A stretch of DNA of 64,000 bases from Clostridium sp. (GTDB lineage: Bacteria; Bacillota; Clostridia; Clostridiales; Clostridiaceae), in assembly GCA_031292145.1 (NCBI GenBank), contig JARLHR010000028.1:94354-158353 (forward strand). The letters are read 5' to 3'. The position numbers and the translations under genes were made by a program. The notes beneath the pieces are model-generated. The model saw only the letters and a list, made by a program, of their open reading frames with translations, was not told where the DNA came from and ran no database searches. Positions within the stretch are counted from its first letter, which is position 1, and each line of letters opens with the position of its first letter. Positions 46,651 to 57,041 of this stretch are shown piece after piece.

Positions 46651-49005
46651 CTATTTCCTTTCAATTATATATTGTTCCCCACTACTCACCTCAAATGTTA
46701 ATATACCATTATCCAATAAGGTGAACGGTACATTCCTATCATTACATTTCACAATATAGGAATTACTATTTTTGCATCTAACTTTTATCATATTTTTTAT
46801 TGAATCTTTACAATCTGTGTTCAATGCTGAGGCTGCACAAATATTTATTACAGCTTTTGTAAGCTGTCCATTACTCCATTCCAAATCTAACTCATAATTT
46901 CCTCTTGCTCGAATTCCCCTTATATATCCTTCTGACCATTGTTCCGGAAGTGCAGGAAGAATATTTAGTACACCGTCATTACTCTGCAAAAGCATTTCTG
47001 TTATTCCTGCAGTTGCACCGAAGTTTCCGTCAATTTGGAAAGGTGGATGAGCATCGAACATGTTAGGATAGGTTGATTTTGCAAGTATAGTGTGAACATA
47101 CTTGTGTGCATTTTCTGCATCCCATAATCGTGCCCACATATTAATTATCCATGCACAGCTCCAACCGGTATGCCCACCACCATGAGAAAGTCTTCTTTCA
47201 AGAGTCTTTCTTGCTGCCTCCGCCAGTTCCGTTGTACCGTCAACCGTGATTTCTCCTGCTGGGTGCAGTGCAAAGAGTTGGGAAATATGTCTGTGTCCTA
47301 TTTCAACCTCTTCGTAATCTTCAGCCCATTCCATTATTGTGCCATAACGTCCTATTTTAAGTTCCGGAATCCGACTTTTTATTCCTTTCAGTTCATTAAC
47401 GAATTCACCATCTAATCCAAGTATATTTGCTGATTCGATTGTAGAATCAAAAAGTTTGCGCAGTATACTATTATCCATTGTAGGTCCTGCACAAATAGAA
47501 GTAGTGTATCCATCTGCAGTTTTATATACATTCTCCGCAGATAAGCTTGGACAAGTGACAAGCCTTCCTTCACTGTCTTCTACAAGAAAATCAACAAAAA
47601 ATTCACAAGCTTCTTTCATTGTCGGATAAGCCTGTTGAAGAAACTCCTTATCCATTGTAAATTCGTATCTATCCCATATATGAAGACAAAGCCAGGCAAC
47701 TCCCATAGGCCAATATGTAGCAGATGGCCAAGAATCTTGCGGAGATACATCCCCCCATATATTTGTGTTGTGATGAGACATAAACCCCTTACAACCATAC
47801 ATTTCTCTAGCCATAATACGGCCCTTTTCCTTTAACTTTTCAATAAGTCTGAACAATGGATCATGACATTCTGAAAGGTTACATTGCTCAGCTATCCAAT
47901 AATTCATTTCAGTATTTATATTTATAGTATATCTGCTTCCCCATGGGCCGAAGGTCATGTCATTCCATATCCCCTGAAGATTTGCCGGCAACTCACTATC
48001 CTTTCTACTGCTTGAAATAAGAAGATACCTTCCATACTGATAATAAAGAGCAACAAGAGAATTATCAATGCCACCATCAGCTATTCTCATGAGCCTTTCA
48101 TTTGTAGGAATAAATTCGTAAAGCTTATCTTCACCAAGTGAAATATTCATTCTCGTAAAAATTTGGGCATATTCAGCAATATGATCACTTTTTATAGCCT
48201 CAAATCCTTTTTCTTCTGCCTTTTGAATACGCTCTATACATGTTTTTTCAGAATCATCGTTATTAAAGTTCGTGGCCGCTGCAAAAAGGATAAGTAGGTT
48301 CGATCCATTTTCAATTATTAACTTTCCATCTTCACAAACAGCACGCCCTATCTTTCCCCAGCCATTAAAATCAGGTATTATTTTTAGCATAGCACAATAT
48401 TGTATTGAATTATCAGCACAGTGCCCCTTCATCACTAGGGAAAGAGGAAGTTTTCCTGAAGAAACATTATAGTTCTCAGGTCTATCCAATACAGCCTCCA
48501 GTTGTATTGTAAGACCTCCATTAGCTTTCATTGACATTGCAAAAACATTATCTACAGCACTTATTAGACTTTCAAGTCGATAATTAATTCCACCTATGGT
48601 GTATCTCACTCTTGATACGGCTGTTTCAAGATCCAGTTCTCTTCTATATGAATGCACTGTTTCCTTACCTTCACCATAACTGAAATTAAGCAGGATATTA
48701 CCTAAAGTCTGATATGAGCCCTGATAATTCCCTACATACGCCTCCTTAGCTAGTACGTCCGCCTGTTCCAGATTGCCTTCAAGAATGCATTTTTGCACCT
48801 CCTTAAGCAATTCCCTTGCACCGGAATTTTCATTATTGTTATCCCCTGCACTCCACACTGTTTCTTCATTAACCTGTATATTTTCATGAAAAGGATCTCC
48901 ATAGACCATTGCTCCTAGTCTTCCATTTCCCAATGGAAGTGCTTCAATCCACTCTGAGGCAGGTTTGTCGTACCAAAGTTTCAGCTTATTATTATCCAAA
49001 TTCAT
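46651..49005 (-). CDS. GH95 alpha-L-fucosidase / alpha-L-galactosidase
   Basis: This 784-residue cytoplasmic enzyme starts with the family pattern [27 protein letters not shown]. The (alpha/alpha)6 barrel contains NINTEMNYW (the Asn pair of the active site), PSLSAENVY (position of the general acid Glu) and [16 protein letters not shown] (Asp). GH95 enzymes are inverting and remove terminal alpha-1,2-L-fucose, or alpha-L-galactose, from galactose; fucosylated galactose is a normal xyloglucan side chain. It has no signal peptide, so the substrate must be imported. The gene stands alone between a terminator and the glmM gene and marks the right edge of the polysaccharide island. Confidence 0.92.
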   Translation of the reverse strand: MNLDNNKLKLWYDKPASEWIEALPLGNGRLGAMVYGDPFHENIQVNEETVWSAGDNNNENSGARELLKEVQKCILEGNLEQADVLAKEAYVGNYQGSYQTLGNILLNFSYGEGKETVHSYRRELDLETAVSRVRYTIGGINYRLESLISAVDNVFAMSMKANGGLTIQLEAVLDRPENYNVSSGKLPLSLVMKGHCADNSIQYCAMLKIIPDFNGWGKIGRAVCEDGKLIIENGSNLLILFAAATNFNNDDSEKTCIERIQKAEEKGFEAIKSDHIAEYAQIFTRMNISLGEDKLYEFIPTNERLMRIADGGIDNSLVALYYQYGRYLLISSSRKDSELPANLQGIWNDMTFGPWGSRYTININTEMNYWIAEQCNLSECHDPLFRLIEKLKEKGRIMAREMYGCKGFMSHHNTNIWGDVSPQDSWPSATYWPMGVAWLCLHIWDRYEFTMDKEFLQQAYPTMKEACEFFVDFLVEDSEGRLVTCPSLSAENVYKTADGYTTSICAGPTMDNSILRKLFDSTIESANILGLDGEFVNELKGIKSRIPELKIGRYGTIMEWAEDYEEVEIGHRHISQLFALHPAGEITVDGTTELAEAARKTLERRLSHGGGHTGWSCAWIINMWARLWDAENAHKYVHTILAKSTYPNMFDAHPPFQIDGNFGATAGITEMLLQSNDGVLNILPALPEQWSEGYIRGIRARGNYELDLEWSNGQLTKAVINICAASALNTDCKDSIKNMIKVRCKNSNSYIVKCNDRNVPFTLLDNGILTFEVSSGEQYIIERK

Positions 49006-49190
49006 AACTTCATCTACCTTCCATAAAAAATAATAGTTTCATTATAATGTAAGTAGATTATAAAGTAGGCACGATATAATAACAATCTATATTTCTAACT
49101 TTAATTTGCAAAAAACTAACCATTTTAACTCAATATAACTGATCCTTCTATCCGCAATTAGCTCTGCAATTCACATAATCTTCACAATAA

Positions 49191-49238
49191 AAAACAGCAG
49201 ATATTTTTGTTTTACTCCAAAAACTATCTACTGCTTTT
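49191..49238. terminator. Terminator downstream of glmM
   Basis: ACAGCAGATA pairs with TATCTACTGCT (one bulge) around a T- and A-rich loop, close to the glmM stop codon. T-rich sequence flanks it on both strands. Confidence 0.55.
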
Positions 49239-49257
49239 CCTATTATAAATAAATTAT

Positions 49258-50604
49258 TTAATTATATTTTTTCTCGATTAAATTTGCTAAATTATGAGCC
49301 AACTTATCTATTTCTGCTTGATCTTCACCTTCAAGCATTACTCTAACTAATGGTTCTGTTCCTGAAGGTCTTATAAGAACTCTTCCAACACCATTTAAAG
49401 CATCTTCTATTTTCTTTATTTCACCTTGTATTTCATCATCTGTTAAATATAAATCTTTTTTATCATTTGGTACTGTTGCATTAGCTAATACTTGTGGTAA
49501 CTCCTTCATTATTGAACATAGCTCTGATAATGGTGTTTCCTTTTTCTTAACTATGCTTGCAATTTGAAGAGCTGTAACTAGGCCATCTCCAGTTGAATTG
49601 TAGTCTAAAAATATAACATGTCCTGATTGTTCTCCACCTAAAACATATTTATCCTTAACCATTTCTTCTAAAACGTATCTATCTCCAACGCTAGTTTTAA
49701 CAAGGTTTATTCCTTCTTTTTTACATGCGATATCTAATCCAAGATTACTCATTACAGTTACTACTAAAGTATCATCCTTTAACTTTCCTAGCTCTTTTAA
49801 ATACTTTGCACATAACATTAATACAAAATCACCATTAATTAAATTACCTTTTTCATCAACAGCTAAACATCTATCTGCATCCCCATCAAATGCAAATCCT
49901 AAATCACATTTTTTCTTAACTACATATTCCATTAATTCTTCTGGATGTGTTGATCCACAATTTTCATTTATATTTGTTCCATCTGGGTTATCATTAATTA
50001 CAAATACATCTGCTCCCAACTCTCTAAACGCTTTTACTGATGATTTGTATGCTGCTCCATTGGCACAATCTAAAGCTATCTTTAATCCCTTTAGACTATA
50101 CGGTATTGTGTTTTTAGCAAAATCTATATACTCATCTAGCGCTGATAATTCAATAGTTTCTCTTCCTAAATCAGTTCCTGTTGGGCTCGGTACCCCTTCA
50201 AAATCACTTTCAATAACTCTTTGGATTTCATCTTCTAATTCATCCGAAAGCTTGTACCCTTTATCGTTAAAAAATTTAATGCCATTGTACTCTACTGGAT
50301 TATGAGATGCTGAAATCATAACTCCTGCATCTGCACCATATTTTCTTGTTAAATATGCAACAGCTGGTGTTGGTACCACCCCAAGTACTATTGCTTCAGC
50401 TCCAACTGATAATATTCCTGATATCAAAGCTGATTCCAACATATCACCTGAAATTCTTGTATCTTTTGCAACTAATATCTTAGGTTTATGAGCTCCTTCA
50501 GTTAATACATATGCTCCTGCTCTTCCAAGATTATATGCTGTTATTGCTGTTAATTCTGTATTTGCAACACCTCTAACACCATCTGTTCCAAACATTCTAC
50601 CCAT
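49258..50604 (-). CDS. glmM: Phosphoglucosamine mutase
   Basis: This 448-residue enzyme converts glucosamine-6-phosphate to glucosamine-1-phosphate for cell-wall precursor synthesis. The N-terminal [11 protein letters not shown], the phosphoserine loop [12 protein letters not shown], the metal loop DGDADRC and the C-terminal [12 protein letters not shown] are all intact. It is the first clearly core gene after the island. In many Firmicutes glmM follows cdaA and cdaR; here those genes lie about 8 kb away on the same strand. Confidence 0.97.
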   Translation of the reverse strand: MGRMFGTDGVRGVANTELTAITAYNLGRAGAYVLTEGAHKPKILVAKDTRISGDMLESALISGILSVGAEAIVLGVVPTPAVAYLTRKYGADAGVMISASHNPVEYNGIKFFNDKGYKLSDELEDEIQRVIESDFEGVPSPTGTDLGRETIELSALDEYIDFAKNTIPYSLKGLKIALDCANGAAYKSSVKAFRELGADVFVINDNPDGTNINENCGSTHPEELMEYVVKKKCDLGFAFDGDADRCLAVDEKGNLINGDFVLMLCAKYLKELGKLKDDTLVVTVMSNLGLDIACKKEGINLVKTSVGDRYVLEEMVKDKYVLGGEQSGHVIFLDYNSTGDGLVTALQIASIVKKKETPLSELCSIMKELPQVLANATVPNDKKDLYLTDDEIQGEIKKIEDALNGVGRVLIRPSGTEPLVRVMLEGEDQAEIDKLAHNLANLIEKKYN

Positions 50605-50642
50605 AATTTTACCTCACTTTTTTATTCTGTTATAACTATTAC

Positions 50643-50806
50643 TTTAGGCATATTCAAAAAATAATAAGTCAGCATGCTAGTCTATTTCTCGTCATACTTC
50701 GTCAGTATGTTTCCCTAATAGGCCCACTATGAGATAAACATACTTCCTCGTCTGACGAGAAATATACATCGCATCATGGACTTATTATTTTCTTTCATAT
50801 GCCTTA
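50643..50806. repeat. Large inverted repeat of the AGGCAYATGAAA family
   Basis: Two arms of about 72 bases pair along most of their length: TTTAGGCATAT, AAAATAATAAGTC, TATTTCTCGTCA and AGTATGTTT recur in inverted order around a short centre containing ATAGGCCCACTAT. It is the largest copy of a repeat seen also at 9507-9544, 50979-51040 and 63183-63218. It contains no gene. The size and pairing fit a miniature transposable element or a REP-like element. Together with the small copy it fills the 438-base gap upstream of glmM. Confidence 0.7.
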
Positions 50807-50978
50807 ATATCATATTTTCCAACACTTATAAAAGTCAATATTATTTTATTGAGTCATACACGACTCACCTTAAATAGTATAATATTTTTAATAACTATTT
50901 ACAATCTTGTCTTTACTTTAATATTTACCATTTCTAATTTTATGTGCTAGTTTATGATATTAAGATGTCAATTTATAT

Positions 50979-51040
50979 GAGGCACAATCAAAAAATAATA
51001 AAACAGTATGCTCGTTTATTATTTTTTTTCATGTGCCTTA
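50979..51040. repeat. Small hairpin copy of the AGGCAYATGAAA repeat
   Basis: GAGGCACAATCAAAAAATAA pairs with TTATTATTTTTTTTCATGTG plus CCT around a loop of about 11 bases. It starts two bases after the yerC-like stop codon, so it probably acts as that gene's terminator. Confidence 0.65.
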
Positions 51041-51042
51041 AT

Positions 51043-51345
51043 CTATTTTTCATCTCTTAGTCTTTCTAATACAATATTATATCCATCACTGCCATAATTT
51101 AAACATCTATTAACCCTACTGATAGTTGCCGTACTTGCACCTGTTATTTCAGCTATTTCTGAATAAGTCTTTTTATTTTTAAGCAATTCTGCTACGTGCA
51201 ATCTTTGTGCTAATGCTTTAATTTCATTTATAGTTGCTACATCTTCAAAAAATTTATAACACTCATCTATATCCTTAAGTTCTAAAATTGCTCTAAAAAA
51301 TATATCTAATTCTCGGCTTTTAATTTTTGATTCAAAAGAACTCAC
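51043..51345 (-). CDS. YerC/YecD family TrpR-like regulator
   Basis: This 100-residue protein has a single TrpR-type helix-turn-helix (TYSEIAEITGASTATISRVNRCL) after a helical start (FESKIKSRELDIFFRAIL, LAQRLHVAELL). It is a small DNA-binding protein conserved in Firmicutes; its target is unknown. I chose the GTG start since AGGTGG lies four bases upstream; an ATG 24 bases earlier lacks a site. The family N-terminus usually begins SSFESKIKS, which agrees. Confidence 0.85.
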   Translation of the reverse strand: MSSFESKIKSRELDIFFRAILELKDIDECYKFFEDVATINEIKALAQRLHVAELLKNKKTYSEIAEITGASTATISRVNRCLNYGSDGYNIVLERLRDEK

Positions 51346-51477
51346 TTTACCACCTCGTTGTATAACCATTTATCTCTAATTATACTAATCTAAAATTCAC
51401 TTTACAACTTTAATATATAAAAGTATTATATAATTTTTCACTTTATGATTTAGTATATTAATAACTAAATAATTTTG

Positions 51478-52311
51478 TTAAATATCATCTTCAATTTCAG
51501 ATTGGAATTCATTTATTTTATTTTTCCCTTCCATCTTTAAAGTATTATATACACTTTTAGTTGGCACTAACCAAACTTCGCCTGTACCTCTATATACATT
51601 AACCATTCCCTCTCCACTAACAGCCGTCCCTATAAAAGACTTGGATGATTTTTCCACTGAAAATTCAATATTTCCTGTTCTTAATATTGCTAAATTTCCA
51701 TCTACTTTTAATGTATCATTAATTAATATACACTTAAATATTTCACTCTCCGGAACTGGCACCTTAATTGCAACTATTCCACTTCCTTCTAATCTAGTTT
51801 GATATAAACCCTCGTTCCCTAAAAAAGCTGCTGAAACATTCTTTTGCATTGCTGCATTAACCTCTATCCCATCTTCACATGCATAAAGCATGGTATCACT
51901 TAAAATTATTTCATCATCTTCTAATTCTATTAATGCAAAATGTCCGAAAGAAGGTTCTAAAAATATTTCTCCAGTCCCACTATAAGTAGGCTTAAATGCA
52001 GTCTCTCCTGTTAATTTACTTGCTATTATCTTTTTACCAAATCCTATTAACCCACCTGACTTGCTTCTTATTTCTATGCTACCTTTCATATAACTTAAAG
52101 CTCCAGGTTCAAGTTTCACTGAACTATTCTCCAATATTATTCTTATTTGTTTTAATTTTATACCACTTTGCCTAATTATATTAAGTCCAAAAGCAGTTTG
52201 TACATCAGCAGCTCCATCTAAATTTTCATATTCTAATATTTGAAACCTAGACTCGCACTCCATTTCAGATAACATCTTTAATTTATTTGTAAATTTAAGT
52301 GAACTTCTCAT
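51478..52311 (-). CDS. AIM24 family protein
   Basis: This 277-residue beta-rich protein has the AIM24/TerB-associated double-psi-like pattern: VKLEPGALSYMKGSIEIRSKSGGL, TGETAFKPTYSGTGEIFLEP, and VYRGTGEVWLVPTKSV at the end. It has no signal peptide or membrane segment. The family is widespread, and in bacteria its biochemical role is not established. TAGGAG precedes the ATG. It lies 23 bases after the folate gene stop-to-start junction in the same direction, so it may be cotranscribed with the folate genes. Confidence 0.8.
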   Translation of the reverse strand: MRSSLKFTNKLKMLSEMECESRFQILEYENLDGAADVQTAFGLNIIRQSGIKLKQIRIILENSSVKLEPGALSYMKGSIEIRSKSGGLIGFGKKIIASKLTGETAFKPTYSGTGEIFLEPSFGHFALIELEDDEIILSDTMLYACEDGIEVNAAMQKNVSAAFLGNEGLYQTRLEGSGIVAIKVPVPESEIFKCILINDTLKVDGNLAILRTGNIEFSVEKSSKSFIGTAVSGEGMVNVYRGTGEVWLVPTKSVYNTLKMEGKNKINEFQSEIEDDI

Positions 52312-52334
52312 AAAACTCCTACCTTTTTGCCTAG

Positions 52335-53156
52335 TTAATTATTTAAGTTTAACTCCTCCAGTAATGTAAATATTCTCTTATTAAGCACAGGATGCATAAG
52401 ATACGGCGCTATTTCGTTTAATGGCTTCAGCACAAATTCTCTTTGATGCATTCTCGGGTGAGGAAGAATTACCTTTTCATTAGATGAAATTACTTGATCA
52501 TACATTATAATATCTAAATCAATAGTTCTAGGTCCCCATTTTATTATTCTTTCCCTATCTAATTGTTCTTCAATTTCTAATAATAATTCCATCAGTTCCT
52601 CTGCTTCTAAAGTCGTTTCTATTTCTATAACAGCATTTAAGAAATCCTCCTGCTCTAAATATCCCCATGGTTTTGTTGTAATAAATGAAGACTTCTTTAT
52701 TAATTCAACATTGTCTTCTTCTGATATTTTATTAATTGCGTCTATTAAATACTTCTCTTTGTCTCCCATATTAGACCCTAAGCCTATATAAGCTTTATGC
52801 CTTCTTCTTTCGATCATTATTTCAACAGTATCTATATGCTTTTTTATAGGTGCCCAAGGCTTTTTTAAAAATACTTTAACACCATCTATTGCTTTATACT
52901 CTTTAAGTATACAATCAGCTACCTTCAAGGTCACTGTTTCAATAAGATCATATTTTTCTTTATTAAATTCTTTTTCTATTAATTCGCATAATTCACCGTA
53001 ATGCACAGATTTAGTTAAATCTCCACTTTTACCTGCTGATTTTAAATTTAAATCCAACTCTAGAGACAATATAAATTTCTGTCCTAAGTTTTTCTCTTCT
53101 TCAAAAACACCATGAAACCCAAAAAGTTCCAGATCCTTAATATACATTTTATCCAA
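52335..53156 (-). CDS. folBK: Bifunctional dihydroneopterin aldolase / HPPK
   Basis: This 273-residue fusion has FolB in residues 1-118 (ELFGFHGVFEEEKNLGQKF) and FolK in 120-273 (AYIGLGSNMGDKE, then RWGPRTIDLDI-like KWGPRTIDLDIIMYD, and LPHPRMHQREFVLKPL). It makes and pyrophosphorylates 6-hydroxymethyl-dihydropterin in folate synthesis. The start is a TTG with AGGATGG about 7 bases upstream; an ATG three codons later is less well placed. FolP lies 12 bases upstream in the same operon. Confidence 0.93.
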   Translation of the reverse strand: MDKMYIKDLELFGFHGVFEEEKNLGQKFILSLELDLNLKSAGKSGDLTKSVHYGELCELIEKEFNKEKYDLIETVTLKVADCILKEYKAIDGVKVFLKKPWAPIKKHIDTVEIMIERRRHKAYIGLGSNMGDKEKYLIDAINKISEEDNVELIKKSSFITTKPWGYLEQEDFLNAVIEIETTLEAEELMELLLEIEEQLDRERIIKWGPRTIDLDIIMYDQVISSNEKVILPHPRMHQREFVLKPLNEIAPYLMHPVLNKRIFTLLEELNLNN

Positions 53157-53168
53157 GTTTCATCCATC

Positions 53169-53978
53169 CTATTCTCTAACTATTGCATCTGTCATTTTTG
53201 CTGCCCTATAATTTTCTAAAACATCATGAACTCTTACGAAATCACAGGCATCCTTCATTATTCCAATGACTGTTGTAGCAACAGTCCCTTCAACTCTTTC
53301 TTCTACTGGTAAATCTAACGTTAATCCTATCATAGATTTTCTTGATGTTCCTAATAATATAGGATAACCTAATTCCTTAAGTCTTTGTAAATTATTCATA
53401 GTTTCTAAATTTTGCTCATAAGTTTTTCCGAATCCTATTCCAGGATCTAATATTATATTCTCATCTTTAACTCCAGCGTCTTTAGCTATTTTAATACTTT
53501 CCTTTAAATCTTCTAATATTTCATCAATCAAATCGTTATAGTCTGTATTATTTCTATTATGCATAAGGCAGCAAGGCACGTTATATTTAGCTGCAACTTT
53601 TGCTATTTCCCTTTCCATTTTAAATCCCCATACATCATTTATAAGATTTGCCCCAGCCTCCACTGCTTTTTCAGCTACTTTAGCTTTGTATGTATCTATA
53701 GATATTGGAATATCAAACTTTTCCCTTATGGCCTTTATAATAGGGACTACTCTATTTATTTCTTCCGCTTCTCCAACTGGTGTATGGTTTGGTCTTGTAG
53801 ATTCACCCCCTACATCTATTATGTCAGCTCCATCCTCTATCATTTTCTTTACATGTTCTATGGCTATATCTATATTATCGAATTTACCTCCATCAGAAAA
53901 AGAATCCGGGGTGAAATTTAAGATTCCCATTATATATGTTCTTTCTCCAATTTTAAATTCTTTATTTCCTATTTTCAT
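53169..53978 (-). CDS. folP: Dihydropteroate synthase
   Basis: This 269-residue TIM-barrel enzyme joins dihydropterin pyrophosphate to p-aminobenzoate, the sulfonamide target. The two signatures are present: ILNFTPDSFSDGGKF at the N-terminus and IDVGGESTRPNHTPV after it, with DPGIGFGKT and GTSRKSMIG further on. AGGAGG precedes the ATG. It lies between the HD-domain gene and folBK in one minus-strand operon. Confidence 0.95.
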   Translation of the reverse strand: MKIGNKEFKIGERTYIMGILNFTPDSFSDGGKFDNIDIAIEHVKKMIEDGADIIDVGGESTRPNHTPVGEAEEINRVVPIIKAIREKFDIPISIDTYKAKVAEKAVEAGANLINDVWGFKMEREIAKVAAKYNVPCCLMHNRNNTDYNDLIDEILEDLKESIKIAKDAGVKDENIILDPGIGFGKTYEQNLETMNNLQRLKELGYPILLGTSRKSMIGLTLDLPVEERVEGTVATTVIGIMKDACDFVRVHDVLENYRAAKMTDAIVRE

Positions 53979-53993
53979 TTTATATAAAGCCTC

Positions 53994-54467
53994 CTAATAA
54001 TATATTTCTAAGTTTTTCTTTTCATCGCTCCAGTTGCATTCATCTTTAGCCTTACATGTTATACATAGCCTTGAACGTTTATCAGCTATATAAATTAGCT
54101 TTGAGAACCCTTCACTTTTTTTATTTCTATGCCCTAATATTCCTTGTTTTATGCATTCAATTTCATTTTTGTTAAACTTATAGCATACTAATAAATCTTT
54201 TGCAATTTCCCATGAAGCTATTTCATGTGGTGTACCATTTTCATACTGAACCCATTTTCCTATGTCATGTAAAATTGCAGTTGTATATATTATTTCTTTT
54301 TCAAACCCCAAGTTTTCTTCTAAATTTATTAACTCTGCAATTCTTGCTACATCTAAAAAATGCTTTAAATTATGTTTACAAAATTTTCTACCCTTTTCAA
54401 GTTTCTTGTTTATCTTTAAACAAGATATGTATTTTTCATCATTTAAAATTGAATTAAATCTGTTCAT
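53994..54467 (-). CDS. HD-domain phosphohydrolase in the folate operon
   Basis: This 157-residue protein has an HD fold: H38 of FLDVARIAEL region, the HD pair in ILHDIGKW, and a later GHRNKK with YIADKRSR. Metal-dependent phosphatase activity on a nucleotide or pterin is expected. Its C-terminal Cys cluster (CITCKAKDECNW) is unusual for a plain HD protein and resembles a metal site. In several clostridia such a gene sits beside folP, and a role in the missing dephosphorylation of dihydroneopterin triphosphate is possible but unproven. Confidence 0.75.
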   Translation of the reverse strand: MNRFNSILNDEKYISCLKINKKLEKGRKFCKHNLKHFLDVARIAELINLEENLGFEKEIIYTTAILHDIGKWVQYENGTPHEIASWEIAKDLLVCYKFNKNEIECIKQGILGHRNKKSEGFSKLIYIADKRSRLCITCKAKDECNWSDEKKNLEIYY

Positions 54468-54649
54468 ATCTTACCCCAATTGCTTTTAATATTATATAAC
54501 TTATTATGTGGTTATACTTTTTTATTATTATATCATTTACATATAGTTTTAAGTATAAGTCCTTTATATTTATTTTATATTTCTTGCTTTAATTATAATG
54601 TAAGATAAGTCCTTATAATTAATAGCTTATTTAAAATATCATTAATTAA

Positions 54650-54693
54650 AAAAAGTATTTTAAAATAATTTAATAATTATTTCAAAATACTTT
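54650..54693 (-). terminator. Terminator of the ptb-buk operon
   Basis: AAAAGTATTTT and AAAATACTTTT close a long AT stem with an AATAATT/AATTATT core. On the minus strand the stem is followed by T-rich sequence. Confidence 0.75.
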
Positions 54694-54701
54694 TTTATTA
54701 A

Positions 54702-55769
54702 TTAGTATATTTTAGCTTCTTCTTCTCCATCAAGTACTCTTATAGCTCCTTGAGCTAGAGCTAACAATTCATCTTCTCCTGGGTAAACTGTAACTGGAGC
54801 TATCCATTCAACTTTTGCTTTAAGGTCTGGAACAAGAGTTGGTGAATATGCAATTCCTCCAGTAAATACGATCTGATCTACTTTACCTTCTAATACAACT
54901 GACATTTCTCCAATTGCTTTTGCAATTTGATAAACAAATGCTTTATATATTGCTTCGCATTCCTTATCTCCTTCTTCCATCTTATCTATAACACCTTTTA
55001 CATCATTTGTGTTTAGATATCCAACGAATCCACCTTTTCCTACTGTTTTGCCATATACTTCTGCTTCGCTATATTTTCCACTAAAACACATTTTAATTAA
55101 ATCACCAATTGGAACTGAACCTGCTCTTTCTGGTGAAAATGGACCATCTCCATCTAATGCATTATTTACGTCAACAACCTTTCCGTGCTTATGAGCTCCA
55201 ACAGAAACGCCTCCACCCATATGTACAACTACAAGGTTTAAATTTTCGTATCCTTGTCCACTTTCTTTTCCATATCTCTTAGCAACTGCTTTTTGGTTTA
55301 AAGCATGGAATTTGCTTTTTCTTGGAAGTTCAGGTACACCTGATAGTCTTGCTACATCTGCTAATTCATCTGTAACAACTGGATCTACTATAAATGAAGG
55401 TATATTTAATCCATCTCCAATAGATTTAGCAATAATTCCGCCAAGATTTGAAGCATGTGGCCCTTGAACTCCAACTTTTAAATCTTCTATCATGGCATCG
55501 TTAACTGCATATGTTCCGCCCTCTACTGGCTTAAGCATCCCACCTCTACCAACAACAGCACTTAAAGTCTTTATATCAAAATTCTTTTCTTTAAGAACAT
55601 TTAATATAACTTCTTTTCTAAAACCAAATTGATCATATATTGTATCATATCTTTTTATTTCTTCATTTGTGTGTCTTAATGTTTCTTCAAATAGTTCTTT
55701 TTCATTTTCATAAACACCAATCTTTGTTGATGTTGATCCTGGATTGATTATTAATAGCTTATATGACAT
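54702..55769 (-). CDS. buk: Butyrate kinase
   Basis: This 355-residue enzyme converts butyryl phosphate and ADP to butyrate and ATP. The acetokinase-family start ([16 protein letters not shown]), the phosphate loop GGGVSVGAH, and the end [10 protein letters not shown] are intact. It follows ptb in one operon, the usual clostridial order. Butyrate formation is thus a main fermentative outlet, matching a saccharolytic, solventogenic or butyric clostridium. The ATG has AAGGGGGA upstream. Confidence 0.97.
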   Translation of the reverse strand: MSYKLLIINPGSTSTKIGVYENEKELFEETLRHTNEEIKRYDTIYDQFGFRKEVILNVLKEKNFDIKTLSAVVGRGGMLKPVEGGTYAVNDAMIEDLKVGVQGPHASNLGGIIAKSIGDGLNIPSFIVDPVVTDELADVARLSGVPELPRKSKFHALNQKAVAKRYGKESGQGYENLNLVVVHMGGGVSVGAHKHGKVVDVNNALDGDGPFSPERAGSVPIGDLIKMCFSGKYSEAEVYGKTVGKGGFVGYLNTNDVKGVIDKMEEGDKECEAIYKAFVYQIAKAIGEMSVVLEGKVDQIVFTGGIAYSPTLVPDLKAKVEWIAPVTVYPGEDELLALAQGAIRVLDGEEEAKIY

Positions 55770-55838
55770 TGTAAATCCCCCTTAAATTTAATGTTACTAC
55801 CTGATATGAAGTAACCCATGCTCAATCGTTGAACAAAC

Positions 55839-55866
55839 TCCTATAGAATTAAAAAATTCTATAGGA
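55839..55866. other. Hairpin in the ptb-buk gap
   Basis: TCCTATAGAATT and AATTCTATAGGA form a perfect 12-bp stem with a 4-base loop, between two genes of one operon. A T tract follows only on the plus side, so it may be an mRNA processing or stability element rather than a stop for ptb. Confidence 0.5.
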
Positions 55867-55881
55867 ATTTTTATGCTAATC

Positions 55882-56790
55882 CTATTTATTTTTAGCTGCA
55901 ACTAGTGCTGCTAAAGCAATTGAATTAACTTTTGTTTCAAAAGAATCTGCTCTTGAAGTTAAAATTACTGGTGCCGATGTTCCTACTAGAAGTCCACCAT
56001 TTCTTGATTTTGAGAAATATGTTAATGTCTTATACATAACATTTGCTGTTTCTATATTTGGTAATAATAATACATCTGCTTTACCTGCTACATTTCCTGT
56101 AACACCTTTATGATGAGCTGCTTCTTCTGATATTGCATTATCTAAAGCAAAAGGTCCATCAACTATACAACCTTTAAATTGTCCTCTATCACTCATTTTT
56201 GCTAATAATGCTGCATCAACTGTTGATGGCATACTTGTATTTACAACTTCTACTGGACATATAGGAGCTACTTTAGGAACATCTATTCCACATGCATGTG
56301 CAACTACTACTGCATTATTAATCATTCCAACTTTATCTTTTAATTCTGGATATGTATTAAAGGCTGCATCAGTTAAAAATAATAGTCTATCCCATCCTTC
56401 TATATCGAATACTGCAACGTGTGACATTAATTTTCCTGTTCTTAATCCAACTTCTTTATTTAATACGCTTCTTAAGAATGTAGCAGTATCAACTAATCCT
56501 TTCATCAACATATCTGCATGACCACTAGAAACTAATTTTACTGCTTCTAAAGTGGCCTTCTTTGGATCTGCAATATCCATTATTTCATAGTTTGACAAAT
56601 CTAAATCAATTTTTTTAGCTATTTCTTGAATCTTTTGCTTATCTCCAACTAATATAGCTTGAGCTATATTTTTTTCTGTAGCTTCTTTTATAGCTTCTAA
56701 TACTGGTTCATCTTGTGCTACAGCTACAGCTACTTTCTTTGTTGGAACTTCCTTTAATCTTACTAATAAATCGTCGAAGTTTTTACTCAT
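55882..56790 (-). CDS. ptb: Phosphate butyryltransferase
   Basis: This 302-residue enzyme transfers butyryl from CoA to phosphate. The acetyl/butaryl transferase pattern is complete: ALKEVPTKK-like start, GLVDTATFLRSVLNKEVGLRTG, LSHVAVFDIEG-type core and LLLPNIETANVMYKTLTYF, ending GTSAPVILTSRADS. AAGAGGTG precedes the ATG. It is the first gene of the ptb-buk operon. Confidence 0.97.
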   Translation of the reverse strand: MSKNFDDLLVRLKEVPTKKVAVAVAQDEPVLEAIKEATEKNIAQAILVGDKQKIQEIAKKIDLDLSNYEIMDIADPKKATLEAVKLVSSGHADMLMKGLVDTATFLRSVLNKEVGLRTGKLMSHVAVFDIEGWDRLLFLTDAAFNTYPELKDKVGMINNAVVVAHACGIDVPKVAPICPVEVVNTSMPSTVDAALLAKMSDRGQFKGCIVDGPFALDNAISEEAAHHKGVTGNVAGKADVLLLPNIETANVMYKTLTYFSKSRNGGLLVGTSAPVILTSRADSFETKVNSIALAALVAAKNK

Positions 56791-57020
56791 TTTTACACCT
56801 CTTACTTTAATATTTATTTTTTATTTGTTATAATTAATTTGATTTTTTTGTTAAATTTATATCAATCTAAATTAAAAAATTTTCCTCATCTCCTATTTTA
56901 ACAAAAAATAACTGGAAATGTTAAGTTTTCAGAAAATTTTTTTTACTTTTTAATCAAATTTGAATATTATGAGGTACATAAAAGAAAATTTCATCAATAA
57001 TTATACTATTGGAGTATGTA

Positions 57021-57041
57021 CTGCTATAGAAAATATAGCAG
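57021..57041. other. Short hairpin after the FAD-dehydrogenase gene
   Basis: CTGCTATA and TATAGCAG form an 8-bp stem with a 5-base loop, just past the stop codon. It may be a weak terminator. No T tract follows on the minus strand. Confidence 0.35.

Noticed and set aside
49191-51040. A glmS-type ribozyme or tRNA near glmM
   Set aside because: The region holds only terminators and the palindromic repeats. No cloverleaf or ribozyme core could be traced.
53559-53921. 120-codon plus-strand frame opposite folP
   Set aside because: It is an antisense shadow of a well-conserved gene, rich in Phe, Tyr and Cys, with no ribosome binding site.
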